This document shows, in pieces, positions 43,692 through 52,966 of a DNA stretch of 64,000 bases. The notes below the pieces were generated by a model, which did no database searches, was not told the origin of the DNA, and was given only the letters and a program-made list of their open reading frames with translations. The position numbers and the translations under genes are program-made. Position 1 is the first letter of the stretch; every line of letters begins with the position of its first letter. The DNA lies in NCBI GenBank assembly GCA_017634595.1, contig JAGBNC010000036.1, positions 124,001-188,000 of the forward strand. Direction: 5' to 3'. The stretch comes from Bacteroidales bacterium. GTDB lineage: Bacteria; Bacteroidota; Bacteroidia; Bacteroidales; UBA932.

Positions 43692-44552
43692 TTACAATAT
43701 ATTCCGGAGGCACGCTTCAAGACTGTCCCGCCAATATGGAACCTCCACTGAAAATGTCTCCTTGATTTTAGTTTTATCTAATACTGAATACGCCGGGCGA
43801 AGCACGCGTGAAGGGAATTCAGAGCTGTGGCAAGGCTTGATATCGCAGTCACCGTGTCCCGACAAGGAGGCTATGGCCTTGGCAAAATCATACCAGCTTA
43901 CAGCTCCTTCGTTGGAGAAATTATAGATGCCCGAATGTCCCTCGTAGAGACGGTTCTCGACTATATGGAATATGGCTTTAGCCAGATCGAGTGCATACGT
44001 TGGAGTGCCGACTTGATCGAAAACCACATTCAACGAGGGCCTGGTAGAACTCAGGCGCAAAATTGTCTTGACGAAATTGCGTCCGAACTCGCTGTAGAGC
44101 CAGGATGTGCGCAGAATAATATACTTGCAGCCGGAACTGAGGACCGCCTGCTCTCCATGCAGTTTGGTCAGCCCGTAAACTCCGGTGGGGGTGCCTTTCA
44201 TATCCTCCTTGCAAGGAGTATTATATATCTCTTTTCCAAACACATAGTCTGTGCTGATATGGACCAGAAGCCCGTGTCTTCTGGCCATTGCCGCAGCCAG
44301 ATTACCGACCGCAAGGGCATTGATACGTTCGGCAAGTTCCTGATTGTCTTCCGCTCCCTCTACATCGGTATATGCTGCACAGTTGATGATTGCGTCCACA
44401 TTTTCAGCCTCCACCATACTGTTTACTGCAGTTGCTGAACATATATCAAGCTCAGCTACATCGGTAAATATGTACCGGTCCGCAGAAGAACCTGAAACAA
44501 TGCGAATCTCAGAGCCTAATTGTCCGAGGGAACCGGTCACCAGAACATTCAT
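43692..44552 (-). CDS. rfbD: dTDP-4-dehydrorhamnose reductase
   Basis: NADPH-dependent reductase of 286 residues that normally makes dTDP-L-rhamnose. [10 protein letters not shown] is the cofactor motif, STDYVFG the active-site serine/threonine block, and [11 protein letters not shown] holds the Tyr-x3-Lys pair. It is preceded by the UpxY-like gene (four-base overlap). The epimerase RfbC that should provide its substrate is not in the window. Confidence 0.92.
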   Translation of the reverse strand: MNVLVTGSLGQLGSEIRIVSGSSADRYIFTDVAELDICSATAVNSMVEAENVDAIINCAAYTDVEGAEDNQELAERINALAVGNLAAAMARRHGLLVHISTDYVFGKEIYNTPCKEDMKGTPTGVYGLTKLHGEQAVLSSGCKYIILRTSWLYSEFGRNFVKTILRLSSTRPSLNVVFDQVGTPTYALDLAKAIFHIVENRLYEGHSGIYNFSNEGAVSWYDFAKAIASLSGHGDCDIKPCHSSEFPSRVLRPAYSVLDKTKIKETFSVEVPYWRDSLEACLRNIL

Positions 44553-45061
44553 AATTTCTCTACAGTTTGTATATCCAAATCCATCACAGCCGTCCCGAGA
44601 GCACCCAGCCTGACAGCAAGGCAGCGTCCGCCGCCTACACTTACGAGTTCACATTCCAAACCGGTGAGCGGTCCGTCCATCACCCTTACACGGTCACCGG
44701 GTGCCAAAGGTACATCAGATACTGTCAGTTTTGATCCTCCCCGTTCTACCATCTGGCGGAATGTCTCCATCTCCGAATCGCGCACCACAGCCGCTTTGCC
44801 GTCGGAAAACAAGAAGCGCAGTATCCTCTGCTCCCCGGCCAGGATGGAAGCGCGCTCGGCATCCTTACATCGGATGAAAATAAAGCGTGGAATGACAAGG
44901 CACTCCACTACTTTTCTTCGGTCGCTCCACCTATGCACTTCCCTGCGGACCGGAAGATAGTGCTCAACACCTTTACGTGCAAGGGCTTCAGCAACTCTCT
45001 TCTCCTGGCAGCTGCGTACGCAGCCAACATACCAGCAGGGTCCGGTGCTATTTTGCGTCAT
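44549..45061 (-). CDS. UpxY-type transcription antiterminator (NusG paralogue)
   Basis: Protein of 170 residues with a NusG N-terminal domain (WYVGCVRSCQEKRVAEAL at residue 10, then VIPRFIFIRC) and a C-terminal KOW domain (APGDRVRVMDGPLTGLECEL). Bacteroides UpxY proteins let RNA polymerase read through capsule operons by acting on their 5' leader. Those genes are normally first in their operon; here it is the fourth of seven. The length matches the family. It overlaps the CapD-like gene by 14 bases and rfbD by four. Confidence 0.88.
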   Translation of the reverse strand: MTQNSTGPCWYVGCVRSCQEKRVAEALARKGVEHYLPVRREVHRWSDRRKVVECLVIPRFIFIRCKDAERASILAGEQRILRFLFSDGKAAVVRDSEMETFRQMVERGGSKLTVSDVPLAPGDRVRVMDGPLTGLECELVSVGGGRCLAVRLGALGTAVMDLDIQTVEKL

Positions 45062-46967
45062 ACACCGAGAATTTGGAATTCTTGGAGATGAATTCAGGAA
45101 CCACCTTCTTCATCAGCTTCACCATCTCGGGTATTTCGACCTTGCGGGCAAGCTTATCAAGAGCATCTACAGCCTCTTTTGCCTCCGAGTATTCGTAAGT
45201 CCGTACCTTTGCAATACGGATGCGGCCATGCTTGGTGGGCTCGGTATTCTCCACATTGGAAAGAACTTCCTCATAAAGCTTTTCACCGGGCCTCAGGCCT
45301 GTGTACTCAATCTTTATATCCTTATCTACGGTCAGTCCCGAAAGCTCTATCATGCGACGTGCAAGCGTATCGATCTTGACCGGCTCACCCATATCGAAAA
45401 CACAAATCCTGTTAGCTGTATCTAGCACAACGGCTTCCATTACAAGGCGGCAAGCCTCGGGGATGGTCATGAAATAACGGGTAATCTCGGGATGAGTAAC
45501 CGTAACCGGGCCGCCCTTGCTTATCTGATCCCGGAAACGCGGTATGACAGAACCATTAGAACCGAGCACATTACCGAAACGGGTAGTCACGAACAGCGTC
45601 TTGCCTTCATGCTGGCCTTTCTCGATGGCAAGGCCGAGACTCTGGACATAAATCTCTGCAAGACGCTTGCTGCAGCCCATTATGTTGGTGGGATTCACAG
45701 CCTTGTCGGTAGAGATCATAACCATTTTCTCCACACCGTACTCTATACACTTGTCGGCTACATAGCTGGTTCCCACCACATTGACAAGTACAGCCTCGCA
45801 AGGGTTCTCTTCCATCAGAGGCACATGCTTGTAGGCGGCGGCATGGAATACCACGTCGGGGCGGTAGCAGCGGAAAGCGAAATCCAGACGCATTGAAGAG
45901 CGTACATCCCCTATTACCGGCACAAACTCCAGCTTGGGGAAAGTATCTTCGAGCTCAAGCCTCAAGTTATGCATAGGAGTCTCGGCATTGTCGTACAGGA
46001 TAAGCTTGGCTATTCCGAAACCGGCAAGCTGGCGACAGAGCTCGGATCCTATCGATCCGGCAGCGCCCGTAACCATGACAGTCTTACCCGCGAAACCGGA
46101 GAAAATATCGGACATTGATACCCTGATCTCTTCCCTGCCGAGAAGGTCTTCGATCTTCACTTCCCGTATTCCGACTCCCTTGTCTTCTCCAAGTTCACCC
46201 ACTTCAGGAAGGAAGAGCAGCTTGATCCCGAGACTCGTGCAATACTTGACCAGACGGTCGTTCTCGGCACGAGCATCCTCCTTCTTCGTAAACAAGATAG
46301 CAGATACCGACAAGGACAAAGTCAAGCGGTCAAGGTCTTTTCTGTCCTTCACATAGTAAACAGTCTTGTCCGCGAATTTTACTCTCTTGAGGGAGGGGTT
46401 GGAACTCAGTACACCGACAATGTTATAATGAGGAGAATTACGAAAACGGAAGATGGCCGATTCAGATTTGTCCGACGCGCCGTACACCAGCACCCTGTGG
46501 CATTTCTGCAGCTCTCTCACCCTGGTCTTGTAAACATCATACGCCCAGATCATAAGCAGACGCACACCCATAAGGAAGAGCAACGATAGCAGCAGATCGC
46601 CGATAAGCATGATGATAATCACCCTTTCTACCTCGTAAAAGGCGAACAAAGCTATGAGCATCATCACATCCTTGCCGGCAAGTGCAATAACGAATCGGAT
46701 CATATCCTTGAAGGATGTGTGCCTGATAATGATGGTATATGTCCTCAGTGCAAGGAACAACACCAACGAGGAAAGCAATGCAGTCCCCATCCAGGTAAAC
46801 CAGAACGCTTTATTCGGCATGAAAACGCCGGTGGGAAGCAATGCGGCAACGAAAGCGACCAATGCGGATGCAGTCGATGACAATAATACATCCATCACCA
46901 GCACCATCCTGATGTCAAGGTACCTGGATGTTAGCTTCGCTATCCGTTTTTGTAAATACGTGTTCAA
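45048..46967 (-). CDS. Membrane-bound nucleotide-sugar dehydratase/epimerase, CapD/FlaA1-like
   Basis: Protein of 639 residues with four N-terminal membrane helices (residues about 20-145), a Rossmann-like linker and a C-terminal SDR domain. The NAD motif GAAGSIGSE is near residue 305, with active-site STDKAVNPTNIMGCSKR; the usual tyrosine is methionine, as in CapD/WbpM-type UDP-GlcNAc(GalNAc) 4,6-dehydratases. It makes a modified UDP-amino sugar for surface glycans. The start is TTG 46965-46967: an in-frame TAG lies three codons earlier, and the next ATG is 20 residues in, inside the first helix. Confidence 0.88.
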   Translation of the reverse strand: MNTYLQKRIAKLTSRYLDIRMVLVMDVLLSSTASALVAFVAALLPTGVFMPNKAFWFTWMGTALLSSLVLFLALRTYTIIIRHTSFKDMIRFVIALAGKDVMMLIALFAFYEVERVIIIMLIGDLLLSLLFLMGVRLLMIWAYDVYKTRVRELQKCHRVLVYGASDKSESAIFRFRNSPHYNIVGVLSSNPSLKRVKFADKTVYYVKDRKDLDRLTLSLSVSAILFTKKEDARAENDRLVKYCTSLGIKLLFLPEVGELGEDKGVGIREVKIEDLLGREEIRVSMSDIFSGFAGKTVMVTGAAGSIGSELCRQLAGFGIAKLILYDNAETPMHNLRLELEDTFPKLEFVPVIGDVRSSMRLDFAFRCYRPDVVFHAAAYKHVPLMEENPCEAVLVNVVGTSYVADKCIEYGVEKMVMISTDKAVNPTNIMGCSKRLAEIYVQSLGLAIEKGQHEGKTLFVTTRFGNVLGSNGSVIPRFRDQISKGGPVTVTHPEITRYFMTIPEACRLVMEAVVLDTANRICVFDMGEPVKIDTLARRMIELSGLTVDKDIKIEYTGLRPGEKLYEEVLSNVENTEPTKHGRIRIAKVRTYEYSEAKEAVDALDKLARKVEIPEMVKLMKKVVPEFISKNSKFSVYDAK

Positions 46968-46973
46968 AACAAA

Positions 46974-49373
46974 CTATTTTTCTTTCTGCGTATAATAGTC
47001 GTAAGTATGATACCCGTAACGGTAACCATAGCCGTATCCACCGCGACCGGATACCAGCTCCGTCGCATTGAGCAGCACAGCCATATTATTGAGTGCGCCT
47101 CTCTGATAGATATCCTGAAGTTCAACCAGCATAGACTTGTCGAGCAAGCCGGCACGGAGCACGAAAATGGTACGGTCAGCCATCTGGGCGATGATCTGAG
47201 TATCGGCTACGATATTGAAAGGAGGACAGTCGATAATGACATAATCATATTCGCCCTTGAGCTTGTATATGAGTTCGGAGAACTTCTTGCTGCCCACAAG
47301 TTCGGTAGGATTGGGAGGTATTGTCCCCACCGGAAGGATGCTCAGGTCATCGTATTCCGCCGGCTTGACAATCAAAGACTTCACATCAATATCCTCCCCG
47401 GAAAGATAGTTGGAAAGCCCCTTCTTGGGCCTGCCGGCAAGCTTTGAGAGAGAAGCATGACGAAGGTCACCGTCGACCAGCAGAACTTTAAGGCCCTTGA
47501 TGCTCAAAGCCGCACCGAGGTTCGAGGACACGAAAGTCTTGCCTGATCCGGGATTGAAAGAAGTCGTAACGACAATGTGATGGTCGGCATCGCGGCTCAT
47601 GAACTCAAGGTTGGTACGGCACACGCGGAATGCCTCATTGACTGCATCTCGTTTGGCATGCTGAACCACGAACGAATGCTCAAGAGTGTCATCGGCAGAC
47701 TTCTTAAGCAGTTTCCTGAGATTCGGCCTCTTATTACCCTCGAAAGGAATCTCTCCAAGGAACGGAGCCTTGACAGATTCGATATCCTTGCGGTCGCGTA
47801 TCTTGTTGTCAGCGATGGTCATGATATAAAGCACGGCCACGGGCAGCAGAAGGCCCAGTATGAAGGCAATGAGAAGAACCTGCTTAGTATTGGGGGAAGT
47901 AGGCCTGGAAGAGCCTGTAGGACGTGTGATGACACGGGTATTGTAAGCCGTGAACGCCTGCGAGAGCTCATTCTCTTCACGTTTCTGAAGAAGGAAGATG
48001 TAAAGAGCCTCCTTAACTTTCTGCTGACGTTCTACACTTAACAAGTACTGAGACTGCTTGGGGTTGTCAGCCAGACGCGATGTGGCCCTCTGCTCCGCCC
48101 TCTGGATGTTGCTCATCTGAGCCTGCAAAGTATTGATGAGATCATCGACAGAAGCCAGTATTGTGGCACGCATGTCGGAGAGATTTGCATGCATCTCCTG
48201 CACGAGCGGGTTGCGCTCCGAAGAATTTGCCACCAAGTTGTTACGCTTGAGCACAAGGTCGTTGTACTTACCTATCTGGTTGGAAAGGTTGATGTTCGAC
48301 AGGCTCGGAGGCGAAGGAAGCATCTTGGAAAAGTCGTCAGTAGAACTGAGTGAGGTGCGTACATAGCGGGCCGAATACAGTTGGTTGTCCAAATCCTGAA
48401 GCATACGTGTTGCCTCCTGGCTCTGGGACATGTACATGCTAGATACAGCAGCGACGTCAGGAATCACATAACGGCTCTTGTAATTGGAAATATCGGTATC
48501 GACGGTACCCAGGTCCTTCTCGATAGCAGCCAGACGGTCGTCGATGAAATGGGATGTACTTACTGCCGTCTTGTTGCGGTCGTCAACCCAGTTTTCATTA
48601 TACACGTTGAGCACCATGTCCAGCACATCCTCGGCCCTGCGGGGGCTCTCGTCGGTAATGGACAGAGACAGCACATCGGCATAGTTCTTGGCATTAAGCG
48701 TCGATGCCGAGAGCCTGCTGTTGTAAGAAGACGTTGCGCCCTGGATGGTGTAGTGGTTGACATAGATGGTCTGATTCACCTTGGAGAGGGAATCAGTCAG
48801 GGAAATCACAAGCGGTCCGCATACAGTGTTCAGCGTATCGCCATAGGCAGCCTCATAGGATTTGTTTTCCTTTGTGCCGGGCACATTCATCACCAGCTTG
48901 AACGTGCCGGACTTAAGCGGGCTTACTTCGAAATCCACCCGGCCTGCAGGATCAAGGAAGCGCGCCTTAATGGGAAGGGATGCACCGTAGATCACATGCT
49001 TGCGGGCCCTTCCGGCAACACTGTAGTTAAAATCAAGGCCCATGCGCTGTACGACTTCGCGCATAAGGTCAGGAGACTGAAGGGCTATGATTTCATTTGC
49101 CAGCCTTGAATTCTGCTGCGTCATGCCGCCGGCCGAGAGCATGGACTCGAGATCGTTGCTCGAACGGCGCATCGCCGACTCCTTGATAAGGACGGTCGAT
49201 GAACGAGTGTAAACCTTAGGAGTCTTTACCAGGTAAAAAGCAGCTATAGCCATGCACAAAGCAATGGAGATCAAGAACCAATACCATTTGCCGAGGCACT
49301 TGCCTATAAAATCGCGGATATTGAAAGTCTCCTGCTGTGCGTTCTGATTGATGTTTGATGTATTATCTGCCAT
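46974..49373 (-). CDS. Polysaccharide co-polymerase with tyrosine autokinase (Wzc-like)
   Basis: Inner-membrane protein of 799 residues. The Wzz-type domain is flanked by helices at about 32-50 and 505-527, with a long coiled-coil periplasmic part between. The cytoplasmic BY-kinase domain has Walker A in SFNPGSGKTF near 605, Walker A' VLLVDGDLR and Walker B VIIDCPPF. The C-terminus has a tyrosine cluster (GYGYGYRYGYHTYDYY), the autophosphorylation tail. It controls chain length and export with the Wza-like protein encoded just upstream (12-base gap). Confidence 0.94.
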   Translation of the reverse strand: MADNTSNINQNAQQETFNIRDFIGKCLGKWYWFLISIALCMAIAAFYLVKTPKVYTRSSTVLIKESAMRRSSNDLESMLSAGGMTQQNSRLANEIIALQSPDLMREVVQRMGLDFNYSVAGRARKHVIYGASLPIKARFLDPAGRVDFEVSPLKSGTFKLVMNVPGTKENKSYEAAYGDTLNTVCGPLVISLTDSLSKVNQTIYVNHYTIQGATSSYNSRLSASTLNAKNYADVLSLSITDESPRRAEDVLDMVLNVYNENWVDDRNKTAVSTSHFIDDRLAAIEKDLGTVDTDISNYKSRYVIPDVAAVSSMYMSQSQEATRMLQDLDNQLYSARYVRTSLSSTDDFSKMLPSPPSLSNINLSNQIGKYNDLVLKRNNLVANSSERNPLVQEMHANLSDMRATILASVDDLINTLQAQMSNIQRAEQRATSRLADNPKQSQYLLSVERQQKVKEALYIFLLQKREENELSQAFTAYNTRVITRPTGSSRPTSPNTKQVLLIAFILGLLLPVAVLYIMTIADNKIRDRKDIESVKAPFLGEIPFEGNKRPNLRKLLKKSADDTLEHSFVVQHAKRDAVNEAFRVCRTNLEFMSRDADHHIVVTTSFNPGSGKTFVSSNLGAALSIKGLKVLLVDGDLRHASLSKLAGRPKKGLSNYLSGEDIDVKSLIVKPAEYDDLSILPVGTIPPNPTELVGSKKFSELIYKLKGEYDYVIIDCPPFNIVADTQIIAQMADRTIFVLRAGLLDKSMLVELQDIYQRGALNNMAVLLNATELVSGRGGYGYGYRYGYHTYDYYTQKEK

Positions 49374-49385
49374 GTTATTAACAAG

Positions 49386-50210
49386 CTAAAGCGATTTAGC
49401 CCGAAGGGCGACCAGGGTGATGGTGGAAACGAGCGAGGCGGCAAGCGAAGCAATGGAAATCCAGAATGAAGTGCTCATCACAGTATTGCCGTTGACCGTA
49501 GACTGACGGGTGCGCATTGCATTGGGCTCCACATAGATAAGATCGTTCTGGCAGATGTAGTAAGCAGGGCTCTTAACCAGTTCCTCCATGGAGCACAAGT
49601 CAAGCAGATACGTCTTCTGCACACCGCCTTCCTCGCGGATCACACGTATATTGTCGCGCCTTCCGAAGATGGTAAGGTCTCCTGCCAGGGACAGGGCGTC
49701 GAGTATAGTTATGGCATCACGGGTTATTGGATAGCGTCCGGGCCTGGCAACCTCCCCCATAAGGGATACATAAAGATTAAGATAATCCACGGTCACGACA
49801 GGGTCACGGATCAGGTTCTGGCTCTGAAGCTCGTTCTTGATCTTTTCAGCAGCCTCCGCTCTGGTAAGTCCGGCCAGATGGACCTTGCCTACCACAGGGA
49901 AATCGATATTGCCATCAGCATCAACTATGTAGCCGCTTACTCCGGTATTGTAGGAAGCCTGTCCTTCAGAAGTAGAGCCGACATAGCGGGACACATAAGG
50001 CAGGTTGAATTGTTGCATCAATACAACGTCTGCGCAGTTGACGATAATGCTGACCTTGTCGGCAGGACGAAGACGAACGGATTCAACCACCACATCATTG
50101 CGGATTTCCTTATCCGTGGAGTCCTGGAAATAGACCACGTTTGCAGGTGTAGAACATGCAGACACCATAAGTACAAGCGCGGCGGAAATTAATATTTTCT
50201 GTTTTCTCAT
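49386..50210 (-). CDS. Polysaccharide export lipoprotein (Wza-like)
   Basis: Outer-membrane exporter subunit of 274 residues. The start is ATG 50208-50210, giving lipoprotein signal MRKQKILISAALVLMVSAC. The poly-export domain (RLRPADKVSIIV) and a SLBB-type segment (DYLNLYVSLMGEVARPGRYPI) follow, and a hydrophobic helix at about 245-265 may form the outer-membrane pore helix. First gene of the seven-gene polysaccharide operon, with its own promoter at 50238-50268. Confidence 0.92.
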   Translation of the reverse strand: MRKQKILISAALVLMVSACSTPANVVYFQDSTDKEIRNDVVVESVRLRPADKVSIIVNCADVVLMQQFNLPYVSRYVGSTSEGQASYNTGVSGYIVDADGNIDFPVVGKVHLAGLTRAEAAEKIKNELQSQNLIRDPVVTVDYLNLYVSLMGEVARPGRYPITRDAITILDALSLAGDLTIFGRRDNIRVIREEGGVQKTYLLDLCSMEELVKSPAYYICQNDLIYVEPNAMRTRQSTVNGNTVMSTSFWISIASLAASLVSTITLVALRAKSL

Positions 50211-50237
50211 ATTCAAGTAAGTCATGAAGCAAACATG

Positions 50238-50268
50238 CAAATATAAGCTTTTTATACCATATTTACAA
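50238..50268 (-). promoter_or_regulatory. Promoter of the polysaccharide operon (TTG-N20-TATATTTG)
   Basis: On the minus strand TTG (50266-50268) is followed after exactly 20 bases by TATATTTG (50238-50245), 27 bases before the Wza ATG. Both elements fit the Bacteroidota consensus. Confidence 0.8.
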
Positions 50269-50276
50269 TTTAAGCA

Positions 50277-51692
50277 TCAAGCCAGATGGAGATTCTTTTC
50301 TATATCACAGTCATCATGGCTGAAAGACTTCAGCGTATCGATAAGATAATCCAGCATGGCATCGGAAAAAACTCCTTCATCAGTATAAATCTTCCGGTCT
50401 TCGGCAAGGGCGTCGGCAGCCTGGCTGCACGATGCAGGCAGCTGCTCCAGAGACTTACGGATGGCATCATTGCCGGCGGCATGGATATTAACGCCAAGGC
50501 CCACATAGGTCTTTTCGGCGACTTCCAGCGCATCGGGCATCTCAAAGCCGTGCCTGGCGGCCGCACAAAGCGCTGCCATAAGCAGATACGTATTGGCTGT
50601 AGCGTCCGACGCCCTCCATTCAAACGTAGCCTTGTCAGAGAAGTCCTTGTCCAGCGGTTTCTCGTCGGGATTGCAGACAGATGCCATATCCACTTTGCTC
50701 GTCCATCCCAGAGGCACTCTTACAAGCGCGCTGCGGTTGGAGAAAGACCAGCACAATGATGTGGGAGCCTCCTGATTGGGAACCAGACGCATGAATGCAA
50801 GGGGGTGAGGGTTGCCGAAAGCGGTAAGAGAAGTACCGGCATCCATATATCCGGCAATAGCTTTGCGCACTATATCGGTAATATCGCCGTTTTCAACCAT
50901 TACGCTCTTGCCGTCGCGGGTGAATTTGCAATGGACATGCATGCCTGAACCGGCCTTGCCGGCGGTAATCTTGGGAGCAAACGTGATTGTCACGCCGTAT
51001 TTGTATGCCAGACGGCGCATGATCCATTTGGCAAGTACGAGCTGGTCTGCAGCGTCTTCAATATCGACCGGCAGGAACTCTATCTCGTTCTGCTCGTAAA
51101 TCTTCCCGTCCTGGCGGAAGTTGCCGACCTCGCTGTGCGCGTATTTAACCATGCCTCCCGCTTGGGTGATGTAACGTATCGCTTCCACCCTGAAGTCAGA
51201 GAATTTGTTGAACGGTGCACTCTCGTGATAACCCTTCTGATCTGCAATTGGATACATCCCGTCATCCGGGGCTACGATGTAATACTCCAGCTCGCCCATG
51301 GTATGCATCTTCAGCCCCGTTTTCCGCTGGAAAACCTTGTGCGCCTTGCGGAGTACATACTCAGGAGAACTCTCAAAAGGCTCACCGTCGCGGTTGAAGA
51401 AAGAGCAGAGCACTCCAACGGTGGGCACTTCGCTTATAGGGTCGCGGAATGCCGTCCGGTAACGGGGAATAACATAGAGGTCGCTCTTCCCTGCTTCTAC
51501 AAAGGGGAAAAGGCTCGATCCGTCCACCCGCTCGCCGGCTTCCAGTATATTGGTAAGATGTTCCTTGTCACGTACGACGAAATTGAGGGTTTTGATACGG
51601 CCGTCCCAACCGCAATAATGAAAGTTCAAGATTTCGATCTTATTATCAAGGCAATAGCGGATTAATTCTGCCTTAGTCTTTATATTCAGCAT
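50277..51692 (-). CDS. glnA: Glutamine synthetase
   Basis: ATP-dependent ammonia assimilation enzyme of 471 residues. The start is ATG 51690-51692 (MLNIKTKAEL); the longer frame runs through the divergent promoters. The beta-grasp domain has the DGSSLFPF block. Metal and substrate motifs follow: ELEYYIV, NEIEFLPVD, GSGMHVH and the ATP-loop NRSALVRVPLG. It looks like a type I enzyme. I do not see the NLYxLPPEE adenylylation site, so covalent control by adenylylation is unlikely. It is monocistronic, ending 31 bases from the polysaccharide operon promoter. Confidence 0.88.
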   Translation of the reverse strand: MLNIKTKAELIRYCLDNKIEILNFHYCGWDGRIKTLNFVVRDKEHLTNILEAGERVDGSSLFPFVEAGKSDLYVIPRYRTAFRDPISEVPTVGVLCSFFNRDGEPFESSPEYVLRKAHKVFQRKTGLKMHTMGELEYYIVAPDDGMYPIADQKGYHESAPFNKFSDFRVEAIRYITQAGGMVKYAHSEVGNFRQDGKIYEQNEIEFLPVDIEDAADQLVLAKWIMRRLAYKYGVTITFAPKITAGKAGSGMHVHCKFTRDGKSVMVENGDITDIVRKAIAGYMDAGTSLTAFGNPHPLAFMRLVPNQEAPTSLCWSFSNRSALVRVPLGWTSKVDMASVCNPDEKPLDKDFSDKATFEWRASDATANTYLLMAALCAAARHGFEMPDALEVAEKTYVGLGVNIHAAGNDAIRKSLEQLPASCSQAADALAEDRKIYTDEGVFSDAMLDYLIDTLKSFSHDDCDIEKNLHLA

Positions 51693-51722
51693 AAAAGGGT
51701 TATGGTTAAATGTTTCGAACAA

Positions 51723-51730
51723 CAAAAATA
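51723..51730 (-). promoter_or_regulatory. -7 promoter element of glnA
   Basis: The minus strand reads TATTTTTG (TAnnTTTG), 31 bases before the glnA ATG. Confidence 0.6.
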
Positions 51731-51743
51731 CGGATAAAAATCG

Positions 51744-51751
51744 TAATTTTG
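51744..51751 (+). promoter_or_regulatory. -7 promoter element of the M64 peptidase gene
   Basis: TAATTTTG (TAnnTTTG) ends five bases before the ATG at 51757, so the message should be almost leaderless. Confidence 0.65.
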
Positions 51752-51756
51752 CCTGC

Positions 51757-52965
51757 ATGAAACGTTTATTTTGCTCGTGTTTCCTATTTATCTGCCCGCT
51801 GCTTCTTTTTTCCCAGCAGAAAACGCTCCGTATAGACTACAGTTTCTCCGGAACCGCCACCAGCACAAGCATCTCGGTCGATGAATTAAGGTCCATCGAC
51901 GGCTGGGCAGGCCGGCGCAGCAATATGCAGGAAGTGCCGCTCAAGGGTAATGGACAGCTGACAATGCGCTCTGCCACAGACGGCAAGGTGCTGTACAGGA
52001 CCTCTTTCAGCACCCTCTTCCAGGAATGGCAAAATACAGAAGAAGCTACCCGCGTTCAGAAGAGTTTCGAGAATGTCTTCCTTGTCCCCATGCCCGGGCA
52101 GGAAGCCGAGCTGACGCTTGAGTTGTATGACTCCCGCGGGCGCACCACGGCATCGCTCACCCATAAGGTCGATCCGTCAGATATTCTGATTCGTCCCTGC
52201 AGCGGCAACCCTGCCGCCAAGGACTTGATGATCAATGGTCCGGCCGACAAATGCATAGACGTGGTCATTGTGGCCGAAGGATACACTCAGGAGGAAATGG
52301 AGACATTCTGGAAAGATGCCCGCAACGCCATGAATTCCATCCTCAGCTATGAGCCTTTCAAGCATCTGAAAGAGCGTTTCAATTTCATGGCAGTTGGACT
52401 TGCCTCCAAGGACAGCGGTGTGAGCATACCGGCTAAACATGAATGGAAATCCACGCCGCTTCAGTCCCAATTCAGCACCTTCTACTCCGACAGATACCTT
52501 ACCACTCTGCACATCAAGGATCTGCACGACGCACTTGCCGGAGTCCCCTACGAGCATATTATAATCCTCGCCAACACAGACAATTACGGTGGAGGAGGAA
52601 TATACAATTCGTACACATTGACCACCGCCCATCACCCTCAGTTCAGGCCGGTGGTAGTACACGAATTCGGGCACAGTTTTGCCGGACTCGCCGACGAATA
52701 CTACTACGACGACCAGTTCAGCAATTACTATTTTCCCGATTGTGAACCATGGGAGCCCAACATCACCACCATGTTCGATTTCAGTTCCAAATGGGAAGAC
52801 ATGCTGGGCAAGCAAGGTGTCAGCGTGCTGGAGGGCGGCGGATATATGAGCAAAGGAGTCTGGAGGGCATGCCCCGACTGCCGCATGAAGACCAATTCGG
52901 CTCCTGCATTCTGTCCAGTGTGCCAGCGCGCCATTGAGCGCATGATACGCTTCTATACCGAATAA
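51757..52965 (+). CDS. M64 family secreted metallopeptidase
   Basis: Exported zinc peptidase of 402 residues related to the IgA peptidase M64 family of gut bacteria. The signal peptide ends near LLLFSQQ, an N-terminal beta domain covers about 20-140, and the catalytic domain carries HEFGH at 302-306 followed by the family-specific AGLADEYYY. Several cysteines near the C-terminus (CPDCRMK, FCPVCQ) may form disulphides or bind metal. The namesake enzyme of Clostridium ramosum cleaves human IgA; activity on IgA here should not be assumed. Single gene, divergent from glnA. Confidence 0.9.
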   Translation: MKRLFCSCFLFICPLLLFSQQKTLRIDYSFSGTATSTSISVDELRSIDGWAGRRSNMQEVPLKGNGQLTMRSATDGKVLYRTSFSTLFQEWQNTEEATRVQKSFENVFLVPMPGQEAELTLELYDSRGRTTASLTHKVDPSDILIRPCSGNPAAKDLMINGPADKCIDVVIVAEGYTQEEMETFWKDARNAMNSILSYEPFKHLKERFNFMAVGLASKDSGVSIPAKHEWKSTPLQSQFSTFYSDRYLTTLHIKDLHDALAGVPYEHIIILANTDNYGGGGIYNSYTLTTAHHPQFRPVVVHEFGHSFAGLADEYYYDDQFSNYYFPDCEPWEPNITTMFDFSSKWEDMLGKQGVSVLEGGGYMSKGVWRACPDCRMKTNSAPAFCPVCQRAIERMIRFYTE

Positions 52966-52966
52966 T

